Positions 36,678 through 49,600 of a stretch of 64,000 nucleotides of DNA are shown in pieces; the first letter of the stretch is position 1, and every line of letters starts with the position of its first letter. The notes below the pieces were generated by a model that was not told where the DNA came from, ran no database searches, and saw nothing but the letters and a program-made list of their open reading frames with translations. The stretch comes from Dactylellina haptotyla (lineage: Eukaryota; Ascomycota; Orbiliomycetes; Orbiliales; Orbiliaceae). The stretch lies in assembly GCA_031310005.1 (NCBI GenBank), contig CM062380.1:1178001-1242000 (forward strand). The letters are read 5' to 3'. The translations under genes were made by a program, and so were the position numbers.

Positions 36678-38770
36678 ATGCCACAAGGCACCATTATCAA
36701 CATTGTGCTAGGTTTAATCCTCGTCGGCGCAAATGCGGGTATTATACCGGCGGAGTCAGGTGGACTCCTAAAGCGGCAACCACAGTCGTCGAACGAGCAG
36801 CTTTTTGACGATGTAAGTAATTAAAACCGATTCTAAACTCAGTTTAAGTACCTCTTTAGCTGATGCGTAGTTTACTTATGTTAAATTTATAGATATCAGA
36901 AGCGACCGACCTTAGATGGCATCCATGTAGCAATAAAACCCTAGAATTTAATTATGAATGCGCACGGTTAAGTGTAAGAGACCCCCATCAAAAAGATTCT
37001 CAGACTAGCTAGTTACATGAAAAGATGCTAATTTAATATTTCATGAGTATTTAGGTATCTCTTGACTATAATAAGCCCGAAAATGGTCTCCGAGCCATTA
37101 TTCCAATAATAAAATACACCGCATCGAAGGGAGTGCCTTATAAAGGTACCGTTCTCGTGAACCCCGGTGGTCCGGGGGCGCTGGGAACAGAATGGGTCTA
37201 CCAGCTTGAAACTATTCGAGATTTGGAAAATCGAATTCTAGGCCCCGGATGGGATATTCTTGGCTTTGATCCCCGAGGGATAGGATACTCGATTCCTTCT
37301 GGAAACTGCAAGAAGGATTCTCCAGATTTTAAACCCGAACATCAAAATGCGACCGAAATCTCGAAGACCAAAATACCTGGCCAAAAGATCAAACGGGATG
37401 TTGGATCAAATTCCAGAAATGATACTGATGCTGGTACTCTTGCTTATGGGGCACGAGTCCCCCAGGAACATTTTTATGGCGCATCCGGTGCTCTCAAATA
37501 TTTCGATGAACAAAATGCAGCATGTTTCGAAACAGTCGGAGCGTATAACCAGGCTGGCCCACACATGTCCACGGCTGTAGTGGCTACAGATATGCTTTCT
37601 ATAGGAAAGGCGTTAGCGCGAGAGAAAGGCACACCGGAAGATAAAACTGTCGTCAATTTTTACGGCGGTAGTTATGGCACTGTCGTTGGTCAGTATTTCG
37701 CCACGCTTTACCCTCAGCATGTTGGAAAATTCCTCCTTGATGGAGTGGTCGACGTTGAATCTTGGATTTCCGTTCAACAAGAACATACCAAGCTTATCCA
37801 TACCGATGAAGCATGGCCGAAATTTTTCTCTAAATGCCACAATGCGGGCCCATCACGCTGCAAATTCTTCGCAGACAGTGTCGATGCCATTCGCGAACGA
37901 TTCAACAATATTACGGAGAAGCTGGATATTGTAAAAGCTAAGTTTGCGAAGAACCCTGAAAAAGGCTCCGCGTTCGATGATATTGTCAAAGGTTTCAAAT
38001 CAAAGATATTCGAATCTCTATACAACCCACTCTATCACTGGCCAAAAATGGCGGAATACTTGATCGGGGTCGAGCGGATTCTGGCGCCCAGTAACCCATC
38101 GGATTGGAATATCACCGCAATCTCGGACTTGGGATTTAATCACACCGCAGAGAATCCTAAATCACGAAAACCATTAGGAGAGTTTCCAGATTCTTATGTG
38201 AACGTCGCCTGCACGGATGGTCGTGACGTACGTGCGCAAAAGAACGTCACCGTTGAAGACCAGGTGAGATGGAAAAATGCGAGTTCGTGGGGATGGAGTG
38301 GTGATTATATAACTCAGAGTCGGTGTAAGAGATGGAACACTCGTCCTGCGTGGGAATTTTTCGGCCCCATAGGTAGTGCCTCGTCTACAGCGACCCCGAT
38401 TCTATTTGTCGGAAATCACTTCGACCCAGTTACTCCTTTCGAAAAGCAAGTTAGCCTGTTCCATCCCTTACCGAGATATTGATCAACTAACGTTCTATAT
38501 AGCGCTGCGAAAGCTAGCACAATATTCACGGGAGCCAGAGCGCTTTATATTGATGAACTTGGGGTGAGTGCATACGACACAATTGACTCTCTCTTGCTTT
38601 AATCAAATAATCACATTAACTTGAGCTTACCGAATTGTTTTTCCAAATAGCATACTCTCTTCCAGACCAACAATACCTGCGGTTTCCAGCACGCTGTAAA
38701 ATATTTTCAAGATGGAGTCCTTCCAGATTCCGGCGTTCGTTGTGAAGAGGAAAGCCATATATTTTTTTAA
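36678..38770 (+). CDS. Secreted S33 tripeptidyl-peptidase-like alpha/beta hydrolase, with an apparent 1-nt deletion
   Basis: Extracellular serine peptidase of the S33/TAP-like group, expected to release short peptides. Exons are 36678-36812, 36893-36973, 37056-38445, 38503-38563 and 38651-38770. The signal peptide covers about residues 1-20. The family N-terminal pattern is present: WHPCSNKTLEFNYECARLS joined to VSLDYNKPE. Immediately after this, near 37080-37084, the frame must shift by one base to continue into the family sequence NGLRAIIPIIKYTA; one A appears to be missing from an A run. The catalytic triad is otherwise present: Ser in YGGSYGT, Asp in GNHFDPVTP and His in the last-exon GHT. 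Oxyanion motif: NPGGPG. Intron 3 is GC-AG (donor AA|GCAAGT at 38446) with branch-like CTAAC. About 595 residues if the frame were intact. Pseudogene or assembly error is open. Confidence 0.82.
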
Positions 38771-39207
38771 TGGCCATCAAGCGATATTGTGATTCAGTTA
38801 CGAGCCGGCCGGTAGTAACACTGGCTAAAAGCAAAAGATTGCGATGGGTTCTATTTGTTATTTTTCAAATTCTCTATTACCTCGGTAATCAATAACCTCC
38901 TCGTGCATATAGACACAATGATTAGAAACAGTGCCAGGATGCTTTTCTTAGTTTGGGTACTAGATTATCTTTCGCTATTGATCATTCTTATTTGACCTTT
39001 CAAATACCGAGACGGCAAAGCAATCGTATTTTCTATGCACGTATGGACTCCATCGACGTCGTGATCAATAACCTCGGATGAGTGTTAATATGCAATAGGA
39101 TGAAATTTTTAAAAAGAGGCTTAACTGGTTCATGCCGTATTTTATATAAAATATATAGCGAAGAAGAGGTTACAATGGTGCCCTCCCAAAAACAAAACAA
39201 AGTGGAA
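38771..39207. other. Convergent 3' intergenic region
   Basis: This 437-bp AT-rich gap lies between the 3' ends of the S33 gene (plus) and the OSH3-like gene (minus). Nothing beyond likely 3' UTRs was seen. Confidence 0.5.
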
Positions 39208-42200
39208 TCATTTATACAGCTCCAACAGGTCCGACGGCCACTCTCCCTTCTTCCTCTTCGCCCAATAACTCTCCTTCCCGGCCTTCATCCCCCACACCTC
39301 CTCATCCGCCGTCTCCCTAACCTTAACAAACCACTTCGGCTGATGCGGCTTCCCTTCTTCATCTGCCACGCGTCTCCTCTGTCGCTGCTTCTCCTCTAAA
39401 TCTAACTTCATAGCCTCTGCATCATCCAACATTCCGTCTTCACACATCCTCTGATCTGGTCGTAATCGCGTATCTGTACCCGCCATCTTCCCATCCTCGA
39501 CAGGCGTAGTCTCATTCAACTGCGCCGCGAATTCCGTGAAGCCGTATTTCTTGCTAGCATCGGGTACTAGATCGCCGACTTGCCAAAGTTGCTTAACCAT
39601 GCTATCGTGCTCGTCGAATATAACCAGACTACCCGTCCATTTGCCGTGTAAGCTGTATGGCTTAACCTTGCCATCTTTATCGAACACCTGTACGCTCACG
39701 TCTTCGCTGCGACCGGAGAACATTCCTTTGACTTTAAACGTGACTTGGGCGCGCTCGCCCGAGTTTTCGTGGTATATAGTCATCGTGCCAACGGGTTCGA
39801 TGTATTTCTCTCCCGCGATGATGTTACGCAGGAAAGTGGTGGCGGGTGCCCAGGAGTAGTTGTCACCCGTGCGGTGGAGTGTGATGCGCACGCGGCCGCT
39901 AGTATTGATTTCGGCAGATTTGCCCCAGAACTTTTGGGTAGGCATGGGGGATTGCGTAAAGGTCCAGTTGGATGAGTCGGCTTGGGCGGCCATGATTAGT
40001 GGTCTGTGGGAGACCTTTTCGGCGAGGAAGCGGAAACCTGTAGGATCGAATAATGTCAGTTTACTATAGTACGAAGGGCTATTGATGTTCAAAGGACGGA
40101 CGTACCTTTATCTTCTCGGACGAGTTCGTAGGTTTCACCGAGGAGTGGGTTGAAGGGTTTCCGGATCGCTCGTTCTTTCGCTCTAGTGTTTGAGAAGTTA
40201 CTGATAGCGAAGGCTGCGATATAGAGCAGGCGTTCGCCGCTGTGGTCTGGCGCATCGGCGGCATAGTCGAGAAGCTCAGAGTACTCGAGTTGTTCTGAAA
40301 TCTTTTGTAGAGCGCTTAGAGGCTCATTCGCGGACACCGGCATGGCGATAGTGCTGAGATCTTTGCCCACCTATTATAATGATTTATATCAGTATATCCG
40401 GTTTTAAAGAGACAGTTGAGTTGGTAATGCTTACATTTTTTCGGAAAAAGGCGATAAGACTGGGCGGTAATATGGTTGTCCCCTTGACTGTGGTTCTTCG
40501 TGCTACCAAGTCCAACGGCAGAGGGCTCAAATCCTGGGCCTTTGGCGGGAATGCATTAAAACTGCCAGAGAGACCGCTGAAGCTCTGGTCATCTTCTGAA
40601 TCGCCGCTTTCATCGTCATCCGTAACATAAGTCTCACTACGACCTTCTTCGCTATCATTGTCTACGATCACAATCCTGCCTTCGTTAACAGTCGCCGTGT
40701 CACCGTCATCTGCGTCGAAAAATTCCTGGTCGTCAATCGAGTCCATGCTCTTCCTCGACGCTGCCGAGCTTTTAACGCCATTGGTATCCGTGAGGCGTCG
40801 GTGTAGATATCGCCTATGCTTAGCTTCTTGAACTATCTGAGTGATATCAGCTACGAAGGAATCGAGATCGGAGAGAAGTTCGTTCAAATGCGGGGTGAAA
40901 TCCGGCTGCGGCATAAACGGTAGTGGTGGTATTGGCAATGCTGGTATCGCGACCTGAGCTGCTGTCATTCCCACACCCGCGGATAGCGATTTCCCTCTCT
41001 TATCTCTTGGGGTGACACCCATTGCTGGACTGTTCGAAAGAGGCGGGGTGGGACCTCCGCTCGCTTTTCGTTTCCAGAACGGCCGCTTTTCGTCTCCTGC
41101 CGCCATTGGGCCTGTAGTCGCGGCCGTGTGGATACCTAAGCCTTCACCCATGCTGCCTCTCTTCCCAGCTGCAGACATTGTCGTCAATCGTCGTGTTGCA
41201 TCTCTGATACCTGAAATTCGACCCATGAGGGACTCGACAGCACTCCAGCCTTCATCTTCAGCGATCTGGTATGCTGCAGATGTAGCTAGATTACTCTGGC
41301 TACCGAAGGGGCGCGGGTTCTCGCGTCCCATACCGGTCTCCGTACGCTTTTGAGCTTTTTGCGAGGCTCGGTTGAGGGCGTCCTTCCATCCTTGCCATTC
41401 GGGCAGCGTTGCCGCGCGCAATTGCCATACTTCGGCGCCAGAATCGACGGTAATTTCAAAGTTCTTTTCGTTGGCGCTGAGTTCTGCGAGGCCAAGCGGA
41501 ATAGCTCCTCTTAGGGAAGATGAATCTTTGTTGAGATAATACGATAGTGTGGAAGAAGTAAAATCCAACGAGAAGAAACGGCGGGCAAACCCTTGTCCCT
41601 TCTTCCTCTTGCGCTTCTTTAGAATACCGGTGTAGAATCCGGTGGAGGTCGGTAGTGGGGCAGATTCGGCGACGGAATCTGTTGAAGCATTCGTGACTGT
41701 AGGTGCTAGGACGGCAGCTCCGATTGGGGACGGAAGTGAGAGTGTCGAAGCACCAGGGGAATCAAAATGGTGTAGATGGTGACTTGCCGGCGCCGGATTG
41801 CTCGAAGGGTATGTCAACAGGACCAATGTTGCAGTTTTGCTGGTCTGCTTTGAAAAGGTGTTATCGAATACCAAGGCCCATGCACCGCCTTGGCCACCGG
41901 GGACTTCGACTTTGCCCGTGGTGACCTTCTCGGCCTCTATCTTGCCGTACCATTGTATTTGCCGTAGGCCGGAAGCTTCTAGCTTTTGAATTGTATCTGA
42001 TTCGGTAGATGTAGCGCGCCGCGTTTGAGGACGTTCGGGGGGCAGGTCGTCAACAGAAAGGCCGGGAGAGGAGACTTGAGAGGGGACCCCGACGAAGGAA
42101 CTGGATGTCTGAGGCGTGGTCCCGCCTGGAGGTTTAATATGTTTGAAAAGACCGAAGTTTCTATATGAAAGATGGTGCTGATGTTAAAAACAAAACCTCC

Positions 42201-42423
42201 AAAAAACAAACGATAATATAGAGTGCGGAACGAAACGGAAGGAATAGCTTACATTGACTTCTTATGAGGTTGAATACTCCAGGATATAACGTGGTCACCA
42301 GGGACGTTTACGTATCTGATCAGGTAGGACTAAAACCGGCAGGTTAGTATTTGGGCATCTGCAGGGCACATCCTGTCGTGGGGAACTGACCCTGCTGTGT
42401 ATTTCGAGCGTTTCCATCGCCAT
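39208..42423 (-). CDS. OSH3: Osh3-type oxysterol-binding protein (GOLD-PH-FFAT-ORD)
   Basis: Lipid-transfer and phosphoinositide-regulating protein at ER-plasma-membrane contacts. Exons on the minus strand are 42423-42391, 42329-42253, 42160-40435, 40370-40106 and 40037-39208, with all phases in agreement, giving 976 residues (yeast Osh3 has 996). Order: an N-terminal GOLD-like domain (SYLIRYVNVPGDHVISW, PHKKSINFGLFKH); a PH domain beginning near STGFYTGILKKRKRKKGQG; a disordered Ser-rich linker; a FFAT motif EFFDADD at 40705-40725, which binds VAP/Scs2; and the ORD with NPLLGETYE and the signature EKVSHRPLIMAAQA. The last form (HRP instead of HHPP) is typical of Osh3, which binds PI4P rather than sterol. 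The tiny 33-nt first exon is supported by GOLD homology immediately downstream. It is divergent from PLD1 with a 4.2 kb gap. Confidence 0.93.
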
Positions 42424-43289
42424 CTTGGCAGCTGTATGTCTGTTCACAATTGAACAGCGAGGGGTTTCCTGGTAAAAGAGGAACGAATTATGAGTGGTGA
42501 TTCGAGGTCGACTAATGAGAAACCGGGATCGAAAAGCGTCGAGGCCGGAGCTGACTGGTAGCTATAATAATATAGCGAGAGAAAAAACAATCCCGGGAAA
42601 ACACCAATTAACAATAAATAAATGAAATTCCTAGGCAAGCACCGACGTAATTGATCTTGGTAAGGCCTTGTGGACCTGATTTCGATCTATCGCGAAAAGG
42701 AACCGCGTCGAAACGAGAGGACGCCAATGGGAATGCGGGGTGGGGACAGCTGCAAGCCTTGCTCGGGTTTGGATACTCAGGCGGGAAATCAGTCCATCCG
42801 CCAATGGTTGCCCGACGATAAGCCCTGTGAACGAGCCGAAAGCACCGATGTCTCGGAATATCGAAACAGGAGACCGCGCAGGAGATTGCGAAAATATATT
42901 TTTGTATCTCGAGGAAGGGAGAAAGAGTTGAAGTCGGATAGTCAGCCGGGGCGTTTTTTTGTTAGGGTGTGCTTTGTGCTCTTTTGTGCGGTTTCAGCGT
43001 GTCGGAAGGGAGTCGAGCTAGCAGGTGGCAGCGGCGTCCAATTGGGTGCGATCAATCGCCAGCCCGGCAGCAGTGCAGCTTCAGCTTCAGTTTTAACTTG
43101 GGCGGGTGGATTGGACAGGTCACCGGCTGGCTTCGGATAGCTCGATTCCGGGCTGCTGCTTTGTCGAAGGAGTTCGAATTCAGCCTCAAGCTGCAGCGGG
43201 GCGGACGGATGGAGAAGATGAGCAACGGCTCTGTGCTTATATATACGTATTATTATCTACCTGTGTATATAAGTGAGATATCCCAGTTT

Positions 43290-43315
43290 AAATAAATAAA
43301 TAAATGTGTGTGTGT
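43290..43315. repeat. Compound microsatellite (AAAT)4-(TG)n
   Basis: Four AAAT units at 43290-43305 run directly into alternating TG/GT through 43315. It lies in the gap between OSH3 and PLD1 and could vary in length between strains. Confidence 0.8.
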
Positions 43316-46172
43316 CGTGGTATTATATCACCGGCCGGCTACCCTCGTCCCAGCGTGATATCTTATAATATTGAGGCAACTAACCCTTCCACACTGATTG
43401 CATACACTCGGTCTTTCTTTGCTTTCGACTTCCCCTTTTCCCACAAACCGAACGGGAGCTCAATTGGAGTGATATTCCAGTAACGTTAAGGATTCGAGCG
43501 TACGTTGACAGCCAACGCGGAGATGCTGAATCGATCGAATGTCAACGCGGCAGTGCTGTTTGTTGGTTCGCCGTGCGCCGCGGCCAAGACTTCGGAACAG
43601 CCAATCTACACGTAACCCTCATGTAACGTGCACCCTCAGTGCATATTTCCAAGAGATTGATTGATCGATTGGTTTTTAATCTGATCAATGCCCCGCTTTT
43701 CCACCCTTATATACCTTCTGTGTTTGCGCGCCGACGGGGGGATGGAATGGAACGCTGGTGCTAGCGGCTTGTCTGACGAAATAGCTGGGTTGTTTTATCG
43801 GCGTAGCTTCGTATTTCGTACTGGCCCGACCGGTTTGTTCGTTAGGCGATAAAAAACGAGAGAGGAATGCGAGCGAATCGTATCTTTTCCCTTCAGCCGC
43901 AACGATCTGCGCAACCCTTCCTTTTGGCACCCGAACGCGAACCGCAGTTGACTGCTTTTGCTCCAATTCGGTATTCCGGCGGGTTGGTCTTGTTGATTTT
44001 ATCGGCTGGTGGCAATGCGGTGCAACAACGTTTGCGGTGTGCCTGACTATCGACCTTGAGGCTTATACGTCCGTCTTATATATCTTATATTACCCTACGG
44101 GGAATAACGTTGGCTTGTTGGAGGTCGAATTTTGCTCATGACGTCTGCGGAGCGTCGGTGGGCAATGCTTAGTGCTACAACAAGCTTATTTAGGCTGATG
44201 ATACTGGGATCATGCTCGATTGGAGCTGCACCGACCAGAGGATTTTAGATGGATTTTATATATTTCTCCAACCGGAGTGGGTAGGAGGGAAGAAATATAT
44301 CGCTCGACCGTTCAATCGCTCGCAGCATTGATAATTCACCTCTCTCATAAGCTCAGACATTTTCTCTTTTGTTTTGTTTCGTTTCTCACTCGTGATGCTA
44401 TATATATATTTCAAACAATGCTGACAGTTGGGACTTTCTTTCCTGAATCTTCCCCTGGGCATTACAATGCAACTGGGGTCCGGATCCCAAAAGGGCTGAC
44501 GCGAAAGAACGAACGAAAAAAACCTAATGAATACGAACTAACATGTTAAACTAACCCCGAGTAGGCTTGAATTATGAAAGTTAGCAGCAATAGAAGTGGT
44601 ACCTGGGTCCCAATGGTTCCGAAAAGTATGGTAGGTTCGGCTTTACCGTCTACAGAACTGTTGCCCGGGCCTGGAAGGAAAACCGGGACAAGCAAAAAAA
44701 GGCTCAAGTGTGCCGTTTTGGCCAGATCTGGTCAACGAAGGAGTTTAGGTTGCCGTTCGTTCCATGTTTCGCCGTCTGTGAACCCGCAGAATTTAGATTT
44801 GGCTGGACGGAGAGCGGGAAATTGCGCTCCCGATGCTTATACCTTTTGCTGTGCTCGTACGTTCCTGCTCGCCGTGAGCAGCATCGAGCGCCTCGTGATC
44901 TGGGATCTGTTTTGTCCTCGAGACGACATTTACTTACACCCTGGGGTCATTCAATGATATAACCTTTTGAGGCAAAAAACCCGCTGATAGCTCTCGTAAT
45001 GAGCTGGGCGTCATAAATTCAAATACAAACTCTCCAAGAATTCTAGTTTAGTCTAGAATACTGGTAAGCTTATGGTGGGGGGCTATGAAGTGTCTGCGAT
45101 TTTACCGTGGCACCACTGCTATGGAAGTAGAGGATGGAAAGAATAGACGAGCGGTCACCCCGGATTACACTCAATATCACGATAATCGATGGTCGTACTA
45201 GCCTTCTTGCAGATGTGGGCCTTTTCGACAAGCCCCCACATAGGGAATCTGCACAGTTTGCTCGATGCCATCTAATCGTCCACCGTATATGAATATTGGT
45301 ACTTCCCACTTTTGTTCCCTCATATAATCTCGCACTGGATCGAAGCTGTTCAGGTCATCTGGCCACTCTTCCCGACACGAACCTGACGTGTTTCACTCTC
45401 GTCCTAGCCCTACCACGTTCTCCTCCGGCCTGCTTTGTATCGTCGGCCACTTATTGCGGAGAGGTTGAACGAAATTACCAAATAACCCCCCGCCTGACCC
45501 AAATATGTTGCCCGTTTAGACTGGCGAAGGAACCAGCAGCACATGGACGTCATTTTTGTTTGGCGAGTCGAGCTTCCTTCGAGCCCCAGCCTTTTCCAAG
45601 GCCTTGGTATCCCACCGGACCATAACGTTTCTGCATTTTTGTTTGCTCGTTTGAGATGTCTGCTGGATTGTTAATGATGGACGATGTCCTCTGGTTGTAT
45701 TCCCGATCTGGGCAATAATCAATCCAACCGGATCAGGTGGGAGCCCTGATGAGGCGTTCGGAGGCTCGATAGAACAGAGTGCAATCACTAATACCTACCA
45801 CCAATCCGTATATCGTAGCAGGAGGGTCGATCCTGATCTTTTTCCCATCTAGCTTCAAAGCAGAGACCACCTTCTGGCGGCTTCTTTGACAGGTTTCCCT
45901 CCTTCGCCCGGCGCAATTTCGTTTCGCATTTCGGGCGTCCAGCCGAGCTTGCCCAATCCAAAGCGGCCAAACAAGCTTGAATCGGTGCGAGATTGGACGT
46001 CGTTAGGTTACGTGAGTGCCAATTTCTTGGGACGCTCTCTCGCTTCGCCTCCTGACTTACGTTTCGGCCTGAGCAGAGTGAGAGACAGAAGAAGAAGTAG
46101 AAGCAGAGGAAGCTGGTGAAGAGATCTCAAACATCGCTCCTCCTCGTCCCTGTTTCCAAGCTTCGTTCTTCA

Positions 46173-46196
46173 TTCCTTCCTTCCTTCCTTCCTTCC
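46173..46196. repeat. (TTCC)6 microsatellite in the probable PLD1 leader
   Basis: Six perfect TTCC units lie about 420 bp before the PLD1 start codon, inside a CT-rich stretch. Polypyrimidine tracts of this type are common near transcription starts of fungal genes. Confidence 0.85.
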
Positions 46197-46613
46197 GGGG
46201 CCGTTATCGTTCTGTGGACGCCGCTGCTGACCAACGCGCGTTGTGTGTTGAACGACAGCTCGACCTGTCCTCCATCCCGATCAACCAGTTCCAGACAGGG
46301 CTTCATCGGCTCCCGAAACACTTCGCGAACCTCGTCTCCAATCAATCCAGCTTCACGGTTCTTGGTATACGCTCAAAGTTCTGACTGTCGGCTGCTTCTC
46401 GTAGCCGCATCAGCTCTCGGGAACTGACCCTCAGCAGCTTCAATTCTAAGCGTATCGACAAGTATCACGGAAACCCGCCATCAGCAGCTATCTGTTTGAC
46501 AGTCCCGTCCGCCTCCCCCAGCCACCCGTGGACCGCCCGACCCCTAGATAGCCTGTATACCCCGTCGAGAGAGCATTGTCTCTAGAGCCTGAAGATCTCA
46601 AGGATCCCGCCCA

Positions 46614-49600
46614 ATGGCATCATCGGAGCCACCTAGTCCCCAGGTCTCCGCCGAACCAGAGAAACCGAATGGCTCAACAACTCCGACATACACCCTCGGT
46701 GACGCCGTGCGCACGACCTTAAAAGCCACGATCCCCGGCAGTCCTATCCTCAAAGCTTTCAACAGCAATAACAGTGCAACAGGCTCGCCGGCAGAAGCTA
46801 CGACACCAATTGCATCTGAAGACAAGGGGAAAGGGAAATTGAAAGCTATAGAAGGACACCAAGAGGAACCCTTACAGCCTCCTAGACCCGCGTTCCTCCT
46901 CGACGAACCACGCCCGTCATCCCAAGGCAGCATTGGTCCTACCGACACCAGGGGCACATTGACTAAACCAAACACCCACGACTCCCGTGACCCGTCACCT
47001 CGCACTCGAGATGTCCAATTTGCTACGCAGAACGAGTATTTTGGCGATGAAGATACAGACGGAGACCGGACGCCTCGCGGTGGGAACTCTGGACCCGGTA
47101 CTCCAAAACGACTGAGCGGTATTTTTAAATTTAACAAGAGGTCTGGCGAATTCACCCGCGAGAGCGAAGAGGAGGGTAAAACGCTGGACGACGAGGGTGC
47201 ACGACCCAGCTTGTTCTCCAAGCTCAGAGCGTTCTCTCACTCCGCAGCCCAGCATACGAGAACCTTGTCCGGCCATGGCACGGGCGATCCCGAAGAAGGG
47301 AATACGGGTAGTGCCCCTATGTCCCCCATCGGCCAGGAAGAGGACGAAGAAACGGATCCAGAGCGAGCTGCTGGTTCGAGCACCGCACCAGGTACACCAC
47401 GTACTGGTCCTGTAGGTTCAGCATTGAGGAGACGAGCCACCATGACCGATATGCCAGAAGGTGAAGGCAAGAGTCGGCATCATCCATACTCTCGACGACC
47501 TAGTAGTTTTCGCCGGATCACAGACTTCGCCCATAGTAGGAAAGGTTCTGAAGTTAATACCGCCCCTTCTCCTGGTGGCGGAGGCGCTAGTACGGCGAAA
47601 TGGAAGGCTATAAAAGCTGGTATTCGCATGATTGGCCAGAAAAAGAAGGAAGAGGCCAAGATTGATCGCGAGAAGTCTGCTGAACTCGTCGCAGAGTTAA
47701 CGGCAGGTATACCTGCAGCTTTGATTCTCGCTAGCATGTTCCAACGAGATGAACACGGTAACAAAAGGATTCCGATTATCTTGGAGCAATTGAAGATCAA
47801 GATCACAGACTCGAAACTCAACGCGAGATCGAGAAACCACACAGTATTCAGAATCGAGTTGGAGTACGGATCTGGGCTGACGAGGATGAAATGGGTTATT
47901 CACCGAGAATTCCGCGATTTCTTTAACTTGCACACGAAGTACCGTCTTCAGGATTTCAGCAATACATACACCACGCTTGGTGAAGGCGGCAAGCATGCGT
48001 TGCCCAAGTTCCCAAGAGCTTCTATCCCATATCTAAAAGGCCTTAGAGGACTCGGGGGCGGCGGGGGCGGCGAGGAATCGTCAACCGATGATAGCGGGAA
48101 CGAAACTGCCACCAATACACGTCTTAACACGGGGCCACTCAACCAGGGACGGCCGCTCACTGCTAACGCAGCTGCGGGACCGAGTTCCCCAGCGCCAGCT
48201 TCGCCAATGGCATCCTCGCCCCTAACGCCTGCACTCAGCACACCCGGCCTTGGGCCCAACCTGACCGTCCCTGGATCGGTTTCTGGGCCGAGTGGGTCTC
48301 AAGCTATCGGACGGCCGTCCCATTCTCGTGAGCTAACATACGATTACGACAGTGAGGACTACGAACCGCCCCGGAAGACTAGTATCGCCGGGTCTATTAA
48401 GCGTACCTTCTCGAAAAAGAGGCGACCTCCTGTTCGTCGTAACTCGACCGGTGGACACCCCATTGATACCATCGAGCCTGGAAATATCGGGGCTGGAATC
48501 GCCTTGGGTATTGGAACCCTGGCGGGCGCTGCGGTTGGGTCTACTCCGATGTTGCGTAGGGATGGGTTCTCGATCAAACAGCGGAAGAAGCTCGAGAAAT
48601 ATCTTCAAGAACTTGTCCGCATCATGATCTTCCGTCCTGACTCAAATAGATTATGCAAGTTCCTCGAACTTTCATCTCTAGGTATCAGATTAGCAGCGGA
48701 AAACAGCTACCACGGCAAAGAAGGATACCTTGTCATCCAATCGTCTAAGGGATCTGAATTCCGCCGTGGCTGGGCACCAGGGAGCATCATTAAGGGTCAT
48801 CGTCCGAAGTGGTTCCTTGTTCGCCATAGTTACATCGTCTGCGTTGACTCGCCAGAGGAGATGAACATTTACGATGTTATTCTTGTTGATAGTGACTTTG
48901 AACTTGACGCGAAACGATCTCTTCCGAAGAACCCTAAAGCTGTTGCGAGCGCCTCGGCGAATCCGGCGCATCCTCAACATCATAAACTTAAGCTTAAAAA
49001 CTCAGAGAGAAAGATCAAACTGTTGGCGAAGAATGAGAGGCAGATGAATCAATTCTACGACAGTATCAAGTATATGGCAGATCACACTATATGGTCGCAG
49101 AAGCACCGATTCGACAGTTTCGCGCCTGTAAGACAATACTGCTTTGCTCAGTGGTTGGTTGATGGACGTGATTACTTTTGGAACGTTAGTCGTGCAGTTT
49201 CCATGGCTAAGGATGTGATTTACATTCACGACTGGTGGTTAAGTCCCGAATTGGTATGTAATATATTCTCTACCGGAAAAAATGTTCACATAGTAACCGT
49301 TCTCTAGTACTTGCGACGTCCTGCAGGTGTTTCCCAAAAGTGGCGATTGGATAGGCTTCTTCAGAGGAAGGCGAGCGAGGGTGTCAAGGTTTTTGTTATC
49401 ATCTACCGTAACATTGGCGCGGCTGTTCCGATAGATTCGGCATATACCAAATACTCGCTGCTTGACTTACACCCCAACATCTACGTTCAAAGATCGCCCA
49501 ACCAGCTCCGCCAGAATACCTTCTTCTGGGCGCACCACGAGAAACTGCTGATTGTTGACCATACTGTCGTCTTCCTCGGCGGTCTCGACTTGTGCTTTGG

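Larger units (their letters stand above)
42424..46613. other. Long gene-free divergent region between OSH3 and PLD1 (4.2 kb)
   Basis: No coding region was supported. Many A-, T- and GC-mixed short frames are present (for example 42670-43140 plus), without domain or splice logic. Two simple repeats are listed separately. From about 46000 the sequence turns CT-rich and probably is the PLD1 5' leader. Large upstream spaces like this are usual for regulatory genes in filamentous fungi. Confidence 0.5.

Noticed and set aside
42670-43140. Plus-strand frame of 156 codons between OSH3 and PLD1
   Set aside because: No domain or signal peptide was seen, a second frame overlaps it on the same strand, and the composition resembles flanking non-coding DNA.
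46598-47221. Minus-strand frame of 207 codons opposite the PLD1 start
   Set aside because: It is the antisense shadow of a real PLD1 exon rich in Ser/Pro codons.
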